DNA from: Candidatus Mycobacterium methanotrophicum
GTDB lineage: Bacteria; Actinomycetota; Actinomycetes; Mycobacteriales; Mycobacteriaceae
DNA: 64,000 nt
Assembly (NCBI RefSeq): GCF_023515995.1
Contig: NZ_CP097320.1
Span: 4,588,001 to 4,652,000, forward strand
Direction of reading: 5' to 3'
The position numbers and the translations under genes are program-made. Every line of letters starts with the position of its first letter. Positions within the stretch are counted from its first letter, which is position 1. Shown piece after piece: positions 42,980 to 51,459 of the stretch. The notes under the pieces were generated by a model. It saw nothing but the letters and a program-made list of their open reading frames with translations, had not been told where the DNA came from and made no database searches.

Positions 42980-43727
42980 ATGTCTCTTCCACCGCTACCG
43001 ACGGTGACACTCACCCCTGTGGCTTACTTCCCCAAAAACTACTTCCTGGAGAACCTCGCAGTGCGCGCCGACGGCGCGCTGCTGATCACTGCAGTCTTGC
43101 GGCGCGAGCTGTGGTGGGTGCCCCGGCCGCAGCCCGGCACACTCGTCGAGCCCGTCCTGGTGCACACCTTCGATCACCCGGTCACCGGGATCGTCGAGGC
43201 CGCACCCGGTGTCTTCGTCATCAACCTCACCGAGGCCTACACCATCGGCGAATCACACCTGGCGAGAGTCGATCTCACCGACTGGGCACCACGCCAGCCG
43301 GTGACACCAGAGATCATCTGCACCTTCGACGAACGCGCCCGCGGACTCAACGGCAGCAGGCCGCCCGACGCGACGCGACTGGCCGCGCTGCGAACGGCCT
43401 TCTGCCCCCGGCCACGACGCGTCGGTCTGGCTGACCGGCTGGTATCCCGAAACGCCGGCGATGCGGGTGGACTGCGCGCAACGCACCGACGTCACAGGCT
43501 ACTGGGGCGCCGGCGTTCGAGATCACCGCCGCGCTGGACCCCTTTCATCAGCGGGCCGAATGGGGCGATCTGCACGCCAGCTATGGCGACCGCGTCACCA
43601 CCAAGGTCATCGAGGACGCCAGCCACGCCCTGTTCCCTGAGCAGCCCGGCGCGCCGTTGCCGCCGCAGTCATCGACTACCTGCGCGGCGTCGACCGGTCC
43701 GCCTCAGATTGCCGTTGAGCCAAGCCA
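42980..43727 (+). pseudogene. SMP-30-like N-terminus joined to alpha/beta-hydrolase C-terminal debris
   Basis: ATG 42980 after GAGAGGA. Residues 1-130 look like an SMP-30/gluconolactonase propeller (LENLAVRADGALLITAVLRR; FDHPVTGIVEAAPGVFVINL). After ERARGLNGS at about 43365 the propeller ends, and fragments of a different fold follow in two frames: WLTGWYPETPAMRVDCAQRT, then DRVTTKVIEDASHALFPEQP (alpha/beta-hydrolase catalytic-His region) and IDYLRGVD. One large deletion plus later frameshifts fused two former neighbours. Confidence 0.6.
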
Positions 43728-43769
43728 TGACGTCCCCCGTCTGTCTACCGCCGTCGGCGGATCCAGCAC

Positions 43770-44116
43770 CGGTGATCGATGACATCTTCGGATTCGCAGA
43801 CGACCGAAAGGTGTTCCGAGCGACTACGCGAAGGAAAGCACCCTGGCAAAGTGGCGCAGTTCGGGTTTCAGTTGAGCAATGCGGCCGCTGCGTGCAGAGA
43901 GCGCTGCGATCGTCGGCCGATAAGGAATCCAACAACTGGATGGCCACGGTGTCCAGCTTGACGTTGCTGCGCTGGGACCGTTCGGTCAGTACCGCGAATG
44001 CCTCCTCGGCGCCGCAGCCGGTTTGGGCGCGAATCGCTCCCAAACAGCTCATGCTCAGCGCCCTCCTCTGGAGCGGCAACGATCAATGGCACCGACAAAC
44101 TGGCCTCGATCCCCAC
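43770..44116 (-). pseudogene. GAF-ANTAR regulator remnant
   Basis: GIEASLSVPLIV, typical of a GAF domain end, starts one frame. The next frame gives LGAIRAQTGCGAEEAFAVLT and RSQRSNVKLDTVAIQLLDSL, an ANTAR RNA-binding helix set. The GAF body is missing and the two parts are out of frame. The remaining codons lead to 43770 without further similarity. Confidence 0.55.
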
Positions 44117-44167
44117 CTAGCGGGGGCTGAGCGGCGCCTCAAACCTGCATGCGAGATGCTTTGACCT

Positions 44168-45010
44168 ATGGAGCATTTCCGCCGCGGTGACCTGACCTTT
44201 GATGTGCGCGATGCCGGACCGCCCGACGGACCTGTCGTGGTGTTGCTGCACGGCTTCCCGCAACACAACGACAGCTGGAACGCGGTCATCGACCGGCTCA
44301 CCAGTGCGGGCTACCGCTGCCTGGCGCCCAACCAACGGGGCTACTCATCGGGCGCCCGGCCGACCCGGCGTCGCGACTACCGCATTCCCGAGCTCGTCGC
44401 CGACCTTGGCGCACTGATCGACGCCAGCGGTGCGCGGCGGGTACACGTCGTCGGCCACGACTGGGGCGCCGCAGTCGCGTGGACAGCCGCGGCGCAACAT
44501 CCCGAGCGGCTGGTGACTGTGTCGCCGATATCGGTGCCGCATCCCGCCGCATTCCTCAAATCGTTCACGAACAGTCGGCAGGCTCTGGCGTCTTGGTACA
44601 TGTACTTCTTCCAATTGCCGCGGATACCGGAGTGGCTGCTCATGCGTCGCAACGGCGCCATTGTCTCCGAACTGCTGCGGCGCAGCGGGCAGACACCAGC
44701 GGCGGCCGAACGAGATGCTCGGGCCATGCGCGAGCCGGGAGCCCTGACTGCAGCGATCAACTGGTACCGCGCGATGCCACTTTCCAATCCGCGGGCTATT
44801 GCCCAAAAGATCTCTGTGCCAACGCTGTACGTGTGGAGTGATCAGGACACCGCATTACTGCCCAAAGCAGCCCACGACACCGCTCGATACATCAGCGGGG
44901 AATACCGGTTCGAGACCTTACCCGAAGTCTCGCACTGGATACCCGACGAGCAACCCGACAAGCTGGCTGATCTGTTGCTCGACTGGTTCGCCGCTCACCC
45001 GGCCGGCTAG
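44168..45010 (+). CDS. alpha/beta hydrolase, epoxide hydrolase-like
   Basis: 280 residues. HGFPQHNDSWN (oxyanion HGFP), VVGHDWGAAVAWTAA (nucleophile Asp in GHDWGA), VYVWSDQDTALLPKAA (acid) and LPEVSHWIPDEQPDKL (catalytic His) define the epoxide hydrolase/haloalkane dehalogenase branch. The lid has the NWYRAMP motif; its tyrosine is consistent with epoxide opening. Intact. It is followed 73 bp later by a fused HadA/HadB dehydratase, which suggests a lipid-related role. Confidence 0.87.
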   Translation: MEHFRRGDLTFDVRDAGPPDGPVVVLLHGFPQHNDSWNAVIDRLTSAGYRCLAPNQRGYSSGARPTRRRDYRIPELVADLGALIDASGARRVHVVGHDWGAAVAWTAAAQHPERLVTVSPISVPHPAAFLKSFTNSRQALASWYMYFFQLPRIPEWLLMRRNGAIVSELLRRSGQTPAAAERDARAMREPGALTAAINWYRAMPLSNPRAIAQKISVPTLYVWSDQDTALLPKAAHDTARYISGEYRFETLPEVSHWIPDEQPDKLADLLLDWFAAHPAG

Positions 45011-45083
45011 CGTAGGGGCGGGTATTGCCCAGCTGCCCGCGCGTTACTGTGCTCTGGTCGGCCACAACAAGCTGACAGGAAAG

Positions 45084-46121
45084 ATGAGCGCTTCAATGAC
45101 CGCAGCAATAGAAACGTCGACAATCGAATCGCGGGTCGGCCATTACTACCAGATGGACGGCACATACCTGGTCGGCCGGGAGAAGCTACGCGAATACGCC
45201 CGTGCGGTGCAGGACTATCACCCCGCGCATTGGGACGTCGCCGCCGCCGCGGAGCTGGGATATTCGGACCTGGTGGCGCCGCTGACGTTCACGTCGACCC
45301 CCGGCATGACGTGCAATCGTCACATGTTCGAACATGTCGTCGTCGGCTACGACACCTACATGCAGACCGAAGAAGTTTTCGAGCAGCACCGCCCGATCGT
45401 GGCGGGCGACGAGCTGCACATCGACGTCGAATTCACGTCGGTGCGCAGCATTGCCGGCAGAGACTTGATCACCGTGACCAACACCTTCACCGACGCAGCC
45501 GGCGAGCGGGTGCACACCCTGCACACCACCGTCGTCGGCGTCACCTCCGAGGATCTCGACCCGGCGATCAAAACCGCCGTGCAGAACACGATGATGCATG
45601 ACGTGGACATCTTCGGAATCGGCGAATCCGAGTACCACAAGACGGTGCGCCCGGACAGCGAGGTTCACATCGCCCGCGAAGGCACGACCCGCACGCCCGG
45701 GACGCCGTCGTTCGATAACGTGAAAGTCGGCGACGAGCTACCGACCCGTCACGCCCGCCTGTCCCGCGGCGATTTGGTGAACTACGCCGGCGTGGCCGGT
45801 GACGCTAACCCCATCCACTGGGACGAGGGCATCGCCAACCTGGCCGGGCTGCCTGATGTGATTGCCCACGGAATGCTCACCATGGGTTTGGGCGCCGGAT
45901 TCGCCTCCGCATGGTCGGGCGACCCCGGTGCGGTTACCCGCTATGCGGTGCGGCTGTCGGCGCCCGCGATCGTGTCGGCCACCGAGGGCGCAGACATCGA
46001 GTTCAGTGGCCGGATCAAGTCGCTGGACCCGGCAACCCGCAGCGGCGTCGTCATCGTCAGCGCGAAGTCCGCTGGCCGGAAGATCTTCGGCCTCGCGACG
46101 GTGAACGTCCGTTTCCGCTGA
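45084..46121 (+). CDS. fused (3R)-hydroxyacyl-ACP dehydratase, HadA/HadB-type (double hotdog)
   Basis: 345 residues from ATG 45084; ATG 45096 is an alternative with better distance from AGGAAAG. The N-terminal hotdog (REKLREYARAVQDYHPAHWD; TPGMTCNRHMFEHVVVGYD) is HadA-like. The C-terminal hotdog (RLSRGDLVNYAGVAGDANPI followed by HWDEGIANLAGLPDVIAHGM) carries the MaoC/R-hydratase Asp-x4-His catalytic motif, as HadB does. The separate Had subunits dehydrate FAS-II intermediates in mycolate synthesis; this single-chain version should do R-specific (de)hydration of acyl thioesters. Longer upstream frame is out-of-frame overlap with the hydrolase. Confidence 0.85.
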   Translation: MSASMTAAIETSTIESRVGHYYQMDGTYLVGREKLREYARAVQDYHPAHWDVAAAAELGYSDLVAPLTFTSTPGMTCNRHMFEHVVVGYDTYMQTEEVFEQHRPIVAGDELHIDVEFTSVRSIAGRDLITVTNTFTDAAGERVHTLHTTVVGVTSEDLDPAIKTAVQNTMMHDVDIFGIGESEYHKTVRPDSEVHIAREGTTRTPGTPSFDNVKVGDELPTRHARLSRGDLVNYAGVAGDANPIHWDEGIANLAGLPDVIAHGMLTMGLGAGFASAWSGDPGAVTRYAVRLSAPAIVSATEGADIEFSGRIKSLDPATRSGVVIVSAKSAGRKIFGLATVNVRFR

Positions 46122-46129
46122 CACCATGT

Positions 46130-46347
46130 GTTCCGATCACCTTGCTGCCGTGGGCAATACGTGAGCAGGTCGAAGTGCCGCAACACATCGACGTCCTGGA
46201 ACGGCACGGCGCGCCCGACCCCCTGGAACACGGCGGTGAGTACAAGGTGTCCTCGCCCTGGGCGCTGAGAAAGGACTTCAGCGACTGCGATTCATCTCCA
46301 GCGACAACGAGTTTGACCAATGCAGAGGTGTCTAAGTAGATTCGCAT
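46130..46347 (-). pseudogene. VapC-type PIN toxin, broken
   Basis: ATG 46347, 4 bp after the vapB stop. MRIYLDTSALVKLVVAGDES is a normal PIN start with the first acidic residue. After QGEDTLYS the frame is lost; VPFQDVDVLRHFDLLTY in another frame is likely a later piece, with the middle and the remaining acidic residues deleted. The toxin cannot be active. Confidence 0.65.
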
Positions 46348-46351
46348 CGAG

Positions 46352-46619
46352 CTACCGCTCATCGCTCCGCAGTCGCTCAAGGGTTTCAGAGGCGCTATGC
46401 AAGTATGCCGCAGGTTTGATGTCCTCGATGCTCATCCGACAAACCGCCTTGACAACTTCACCAGCGCTAATCAGGTCTTCCCAGGGATCGCCCGTGATTG
46501 GCGCCGGCCGCGCGACGGGATGGCCTCGGTCAGTGATTTCGATCGATTCGCCGGCAGCTACTTCTTCGAGGTACCTTGCTGGCGTGTTGCCGCAACTCCC
46601 GCACGCCAGTCGTCTTCAT
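46352..46619 (-). pseudogene. VapB/Phd-type antitoxin, frameshifted
   Basis: ATG 46619: MKTTGVRELRQHASK, then a one-base insertion; the next frame gives LEEVAAGESIEITDRGHPVA and ends ETLERLRSDER before TAG. This is a complete Phd/YefM antitoxin apart from the slip. Antitoxin and toxin are both damaged, consistent with loss of the toxin relaxing selection. Confidence 0.7.
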
Positions 46620-46728
46620 GTGCTACGTGGTAGCACATGTGCGTCGACACCCGGTTGCCTGCCACACCCCCGCCGGCCGATGAAACGGCGCAGAACCCGA
46701 ACTGGACTCAGCCAGCGCGGCCTACACC

Positions 46729-46752
46729 GTTAACAGCAGTCGCACTGTTAAC
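46729..46752. promoter_or_regulatory. perfect inverted repeat before the DUF1906 gene
   Basis: GTTAACAG (46729-46736) and CTGTTAAC (46745-46752) are perfect 8-bp arms around 8 bp, ending 8 bp before the ATG. The right arm sits where a -10 box would be for a very short leader. Candidate operator. Confidence 0.5.
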
Positions 46753-46760
46753 ATCACGCG

Positions 46761-47570
46761 ATGCAGGACCCGTCGGGGATCGTCGGCCTCCGGCGATCAC
46801 GCCAGGTTTCCCGGCGTGACGCACTGCGCTACGCCACCGCTGTGTCAGCGTTGGCCGGGCTGGGTGCGGCATCAGCAAATGCCGGTGCCCCCATGGCGGG
46901 GGCCGCGACTCCCCAACTGATCGACTTCGCCATGCGCCAGATTCCGGCGGAGCAAATCCGAGCTGCGGGGTATTCCGGTGTCGTCAATTACGTCTCGCTA
47001 TCGCGTCCCGGCTCGTCGTTTGGCGCCAAGCCGATCACCCGGCCCTACGCCGAGTCGCTGACCGCCGCCGGGCTGGTGATCGTCAGCAACTACCAATACG
47101 GCAAGCCGGGCGGGACAGCACCATCGGACTTCACGCGCGGGTTCGCCGGCGGCGTCGCCGACGCTCGCACCGGCTGGGAGCTGCATACCGCGGCCGGCGG
47201 CGGCCAAAGCGCACCGATCTTCTTCACCGTTGACGACGACATCAACCGCGACACCTGGAACACCGTCGCGCTGCAGTGGTTTCGCGGAATCAACTCGGTG
47301 CTTGGAGTGCAGCGCACCGGCGTCTACGGGGGTATCGATGTGTGCCAGTGGGCCACCGCCGATGGCGTGATCGGGAATTCGCGCACGCCCGGCCACAGGT
47401 GGGCCTGGCAGACCCGGTCCTGGTCTCGCGGCCAGATCGACCCCGCCGCAGTTCTCTACCAGCGCGTGGTGAGCACCGCGTCGAACCCAGGCCCGTTGGT
47501 CGGCGGGCTCGAAGTCGACGTCAGCGACGTCCTGGCGCCCGATTGCGGCCAGTGGAACCTACATCCGTGA
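46761..47570 (+). CDS. DUF1906 glycoside-hydrolase-like protein, Tat-exported (Rv2525c type)
   Basis: 269 residues. The N-terminus has a twin-arginine signal, SRRDALRYATAVSALAGLG, ending near AGA. The mature part is a DUF1906 TIM barrel: IDFAMRQIPAEQIRAAGYSG, VIVSNYQYGKPG, PIFFTVDDDIN (barrel acid site) and RTGVYGGIDVCQWATADG. The family resembles lysozyme-like glycoside hydrolases; the mycobacterial member is known to be Tat-exported and linked to cell-envelope homeostasis. Intact, with its own palindromic promoter region. Confidence 0.88.
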   Translation: MQDPSGIVGLRRSRQVSRRDALRYATAVSALAGLGAASANAGAPMAGAATPQLIDFAMRQIPAEQIRAAGYSGVVNYVSLSRPGSSFGAKPITRPYAESLTAAGLVIVSNYQYGKPGGTAPSDFTRGFAGGVADARTGWELHTAAGGGQSAPIFFTVDDDINRDTWNTVALQWFRGINSVLGVQRTGVYGGIDVCQWATADGVIGNSRTPGHRWAWQTRSWSRGQIDPAAVLYQRVVSTASNPGPLVGGLEVDVSDVLAPDCGQWNLHP

Positions 47571-47678
47571 GGTCGCAAACCACTCCAAACGGTCGTGGCA
47601 GGACCGGTAAGCGGGATGATTCGGGGTCAAATGGCTGTCGCGCCAGCGCTGCGCGTGGTCCGCTGAAGGCGTCGACTG

Positions 47679-47918
47679 GTGGATGTGTCCAGTGAAGCGG
47701 CGCTGACCTTTCACCGGGCCTGCGGGCTCAACTCAGGCGATGACGTCAGCCGAAGGCCAAGCGCGGGCGAATTGTTGGGGGTACATCGACAACTTGCCAC
47801 CAACGACGAGATCAAAGAACTCCTGATGCAGACCGCCATCTACTGCGGCGTGCCCGACGCCAACACAGCGCTCCGGACCGCTTCAATGGTGCTCGACGAC
47901 CTCGACGCGGAGAACTGA
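47679..47918 (+). pseudogene. 4-carboxymuconolactone decarboxylase (PcaC), C-terminal fragment
   Basis: Only the tail is recognisable: LATNDEIKELLMQTAIYCG, then VPDANTALRTASMVLDDLD. The CMD active-site half is absent. The open frame begins with unrelated residues. It overlaps the CoA-transferase start, marking a former protocatechuate operon. Confidence 0.6.
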
Positions 47919-48577
47919 TGAGCCGCACCGTGATTCACGACGACGCCGCCACCCTGATCGGCGGGTTCGGCATGGCCGGGATGCCCACCGCGCTGATCGA
48001 CGCACTGATCGATCAGGGCGCCACCGGGCCGACCATCGTCAGCGACAACGCCGGCAACGGGGGCACTGGGCTGGCCGCCCCGCTGGCCGCCGGGCGGGTC
48101 GACGAGGTGATCTGCTCATTCCCGCGGCAATCCGACTCCTACGTGTTCGACGGGCTCTACCGGGCCGGCAAGATCCGCCTCGAAACGGTGCCTCAAGGCA
48201 ACCTCGCCGAGTGCATCAGAGCCGCCGGCGCGGGCGTCGGTGCGTTCTTCTGCCCCACCGGCGTCGGCACGCCGCTGGCCGAGGGCAAGGAGACCCGCGC
48301 CGTCGGCGGACGCGACTACGTCCTGGAATAGCCGATCCACGGTGACGTCGCTCTGATCGGCGCGCACGTCGGTGACACCGCCGAAAACCTGTTGTACCGC
48401 AAGACCGCCCGCAGCTTCGGACCGGTGATGGCCACTGCCGCCGCGCTGACCATCGCCGAAGTCACGCGCGTCGTCCCCGCCGGAGACATCGATCCCGAGA
48501 TCGTGGTGACACCAGGCATCTTCGTCGACCGCATCCTCGACCTGTCCGCGGCAACCCACTCGGAGGTGGCATCGTGA
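47918..48577 (+). pseudogene. 3-oxoacid CoA-transferase subunit A (PcaI type), internal stop
   Basis: GGFGMAGMPTALIDALIDQG (CoA-binding loop), IVSDNAGNGGTGLAAPL, FCPTGVGTPLAEGKE and RDYVLE are followed by TAG at 48329. The same frame then continues PIHGDVALIGAHVGDTAEN through ITPGIF-like VVTPGIFVDRIL to the TGA at 48577. Family members have LEY-P at this point, so a Tyr codon became TAG. The gene is otherwise nearly complete, about 220 codons. Confidence 0.82.
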
Positions 48578-48915
48578 CCCTGCACGCACCCGTTCGGCCG
48601 GCGGTCGAACACCTCGACCGTGGACCGATGAACCGCCGCGAGCTCGCCGCCGTCATCGCCCGAGACATCCCTGCCGGCTACGTCAACCTCGGCATCGGGC
48701 AGCCGACCATCGTCGCCGACCACCTCGACCCGACGGCCGGCGTGGTGCTGCACACCGAGAACGGGACGCGCGGCATGGGCGGCAAGGCGACCGGCCAGGC
48801 CATCGACCCCGACCTGACCAACGCCGGGAAGGTCCCCGTCACCGAGACCGTCGGGGCGTCCTACTTCCACCACGCCCGGATCGTATTGCTGCGCAAGGCT
48901 TTCGACAGTGCTTAG
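48574..48915 (+). pseudogene. 3-oxoacid CoA-transferase subunit B (PcaJ type), truncated
   Basis: GTG 48574 overlaps the subunit A stop. RRELAAVIARDIPAGYVNLG, IGQPTIVADHLDPTAGVVLH and the active-site glutamate region TENGTRGMG are present, then PDLTNAGKVPVTETVGASYF. It ends after 113 codons; about 100 C-terminal residues are missing. With pcaC and pcaI it shows the beta-ketoadipate branch has been lost here. Confidence 0.78.
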
Positions 48916-48995
48916 AGGGAGGGAGCCTGTCAGCTGCACTCGTCTTATGGGTGGCACCGCACAGCTCGGCCGCGTGCGATCCCCAATGCTGGCAC

Positions 48996-49037
48996 CAGTA
49001 TCGCGCTATTCACGCTAGCGCAAATAGCGCGATACTG
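48996..49037. promoter_or_regulatory. 15-bp perfect inverted repeat, VapBC operator
   Basis: CAGTATCGCGCTATT (48996-49010) and AATAGCGCGATACTG (49023-49037) are exactly complementary, with a 12-bp loop that itself contains CGCTAGCG. The repeat ends 13 bp before the antitoxin start and so covers the promoter. VapBC complexes autoregulate through such repeats. Confidence 0.75.
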
Positions 49038-49050
49038 CTAGCCTACTGAT

Positions 49051-49290
49051 GTGGAGACGACCGTGACCAGCACCGAGGCCAAGAATCGACTCAATGCCCT
49101 GTTGGCTGAGGTTGAACGCACCGGCACCACCGTCACAATCACGAATCACGGTCGCCCTGTCGCCAAGCTCGTGCCTTTGCAGCCTGCGCCGCGGAAGTTC
49201 GGGCAGCTACCAAACCTTGTCGTGCCCAATGACTTCGACGATCCGCTGCCCGACTCGGAGCTGGCTCGATGGGAAAGTAGTGACTCGTGA
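49051..49290 (+). CDS. vapB: type II antitoxin, Phd/YefM (VapB) type
   Basis: 79 residues from GTG 49051. ETTVTSTEAKNRLNALLAEV followed by TVTITNHGRPVAKLVPL is the Phd/YefM DNA-binding fold; the C-terminal tail with PDSELARWESSDS would wrap the toxin. The stop overlaps the toxin start (GTGA). The long palindrome upstream is the expected autoregulatory site. Confidence 0.88.
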   Translation: METTVTSTEAKNRLNALLAEVERTGTTVTITNHGRPVAKLVPLQPAPRKFGQLPNLVVPNDFDDPLPDSELARWESSDS

Positions 49291-49676
49291 ATGTGTTGCT
49301 GGACACCCACACACTCCTATGGCTCGCGAGCAACCCCTCCGATGTTGATGCCTCCGCACTGGCGATTATCGCCGACTCAGATACCAACCTGTGGGTGACG
49401 GCGGCCTCGGCGTGGGAAATCGCCATCAAGACCCGGCTCGGTCGTCTCGATGGTGAGGCACTCCTATCGGCCTGGACCGACATCGTCTCAGACATGAGCA
49501 CGACCGAGTTGCCTATCGAATCACCCGACGCAATTTTGGCCGGCCGACTTCCCTGGGAACACAAGGATCCGTTCGATCGCGTGATCGTTGCCCAGGCCCT
49601 GCGCCGCAACCTCACCATCGCGACCCGCGACGCGAAGATTCTCGACGCCGGCCTCGCCGCTGTCATGCGAGCGTAA
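49287..49676 (+). CDS. vapC: type II toxin, VapC PIN-domain ribonuclease
   Basis: 129 residues. The acidic PIN residues are all visible: MNVLLDTHTLLWLAS (D6), AASAWEIAIKTRLGRL (E), PWEHKDPFDRVIVAQAL (D) and LTIATRDAKILDAG (D). It should cleave structured RNA such as tRNA when freed from VapB. Intact operon with vapB, in contrast to the broken pair 2.7 kb away. Confidence 0.9.
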   Translation: MNVLLDTHTLLWLASNPSDVDASALAIIADSDTNLWVTAASAWEIAIKTRLGRLDGEALLSAWTDIVSDMSTTELPIESPDAILAGRLPWEHKDPFDRVIVAQALRRNLTIATRDAKILDAGLAAVMRA

Positions 49677-49786
49677 GTTACAACCTGGCACTTCGCCTGG
49701 ATCGTCGTCTTCTGCCGTTCGAGGTTCTCGCCCGACGGGACACTTCATCGCCGGTTCCTCTGGACAATGGTTGCGATGGAGGAGCG

Positions 49787-50240
49787 ATGAGCTGGCACTA
49801 CCCTGGCGCTACCGACGGCGCGACGACTCCGGATCTTCCCGAAGGCTGGCAAGTCGAGCATTGTTCGGTAGGCCACCTGGTGGTGGCCGTCGCCGGTGAG
49901 GTGGACGCGCTGACAGCTGCGCAGTTAACTGCGGCGATCCGCGAGGCGAGGGCGGAGTCGCCTCCCACAGGGGCTGATCGTGGATCTCTGCCAGGTCGAT
50001 TTCCTGGCGTCGGCGGGATGACCGTTCTTCTCACCGCTCGCAACCAGGTACCGCCGGGTGACGTTTTCGGGGTACGTCGCAGACGGTCCCGCGCGCCGAA
50101 GCATGACTGCGCACGGAGTCCAGCGCAGGCATAACGGCCGCGGCGTGCCGTCCCAGCTATGCTTAGCGCCACTGCTCGCCGCTCACCCGTCCTGGTGCGA
50201 CGACAGGTCCATGCCGGGTCTCACGAAATTGCCGGATCCG
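49787..50240 (+). pseudogene. STAS-domain anti-sigma factor antagonist, frameshifted
   Basis: ATG 49787: WQVEHCSVGHLVVAVAGEVD, then ALTAAQLTAAIREARAESP. The next segment continues in a second frame as GLIVDLCQVDFLASAG (STAS phosphorylation-site region) and a third as MTVLLTARNQV, with YVADGPARRSMTAHGVQRR further on. At least three shifts break a protein of about 125 residues. It would have controlled an alternative sigma factor through an RsbW-like partner. Confidence 0.7.
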
Positions 50241-50452
50241 CCATCGCTCCGCCATGATTCGTGAAGTTCCGCCACGTTCCGTGAGAACCTACAACACTTG
50301 TAGGTTCTCAAGTTCAGCTGCATCTGTCTGCAAACGCTGACCAGGTCTTTTGCGATCTGTCTCACGATGGCAGCGTGGCGGTTCGTCTCACGAAGCGCTT
50401 CATTTCCTAGGAGAGAGGGGCGGTAATGCAAGCTAACGCCCGGTCGAGTGCT
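50241..50452. other. short gene-free stretch carrying a strong hairpin
   Basis: No recognised gene. It contains the 29-bp palindrome at 50282-50310 and several nearby TTCGTGA/TCACGAA motifs. Confidence 0.4.
50282..50310. repeat. 29-bp perfect palindrome (13-bp arms, 3-bp loop)
   Basis: TGAGAACCTACAA - CAC - TTGTAGGTTCTCA. The arms are exactly complementary. No U-run follows on either side, so it is not a standard intrinsic terminator. It lies between the STAS remnant and the 3' end of the S8 peptidase remnant. Operator, recombination site or transcription stop are all possible. Confidence 0.75.
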
Positions 50453-51400
50453 TCATTGAGGTCGTACCGCCAAGCGCGCAGCAGCCTGGTCACGGACTTG
50501 GCTGTAGACATCGACGTTGATAGTCGGCGCTGCCCACAGTGAGACTGCTACGTGGCAAAATCCACGGCGCGTCCACCATGAGGGCCGCCAGCTTGTTCGT
50601 GGCACTTCACCCGAATGTTCATATCGCTCCCTTGCCCCGAAGCAACGTCTTTTCCAGTCCCGCGTTTGGTGCTGGACGGTTGCTGCGCCGCAAGTGGTTA
50701 CGGCCGATCGGTGGCCGACTGGCGTACCCAGCTTCCGGATAGCACCACCCGGGTGACGAAACATGCAGTCGCGCAACGGTACTGGCGGCTACGCTGGTTG
50801 ATTAGCGTAAGCCAAGCGAGGGCTGCATCGATCCGTTTGGCCTGTCGTGATTTCGTCGATGAGATCATTGAGGCGTGCGGCCTGTCGCGCAACCAATGCG
50901 GCAGCGAAACTGGTCCCTGTTACGTGAGTTTCATTGCGGCCTGCAGGAGTCGCCACCTTGAGCCCGTGGCTAAGAGGCGAGAGGCCACGTAACGTGATCG
51001 CTTTCTGTGCTGTTGCACCGCCGACACAGATCGCTCCGCCACCGTGAGCCATTACGTCCGGCTTGATGCTGCGGCGATATCCACTTCCCGTCGCTGTCAC
51101 GAGGCTGATACTCCGACATCCGTCCGCCCGGTCGACAAGGTAGCCCTGCGCAACTGCGTCAGTACCGTCGTCGTGAGTGGCGCACACGATGATTGCATAG
51201 ACAGCTTCCGCCGGAGCAAGCAGCCTCTGTTCATTCTGTCGATGATCGATGGCTACTAGCAGAATCTGACGCCGGTCAGTTCCCACCGCTCGCGTGAGAT
51301 CGGTTGACACCAACAGGCTTAGCGCGAGCTTGCCATGATTTCCAGCGGATATTACGACAAGAACACCATGGGAGGTATGACACAACTCGCCACCCCTGCG
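50453..51400 (-). pseudogene. S8 family (subtilisin-like) peptidase remnant
   Basis: Minus-strand pieces in order: VISAGNHGKLALSLL (oxyanion Asn region), IKPDVMAHGGGAICV, HVTGTSFAAALVARQAARL (catalytic Ser in GTSxAA), ALAWLTLINQRSRQYR, and PTINVDVYSQVRDQAAARLA before the stop at 50453. They lie in at least two frames, and the Asp and His of the triad are not found. The long C-terminal region after the Ser is typical of bacterial S8 proteases encoded beside an AAA ATPase; no such ATPase is in the window. Confidence 0.6.
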
Positions 51401-51459
51401 GCGATGGCCGCGCCGGAGGGGCCTGTGACGCGGTACTTCGAGTTTCATGTTGCCGGCCC

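Noticed and set aside
44799..45083. Upstream extension of the fused dehydratase frame
   Set aside because: Overlaps the epoxide-hydrolase-like gene out of frame; similarity begins only after 45084.
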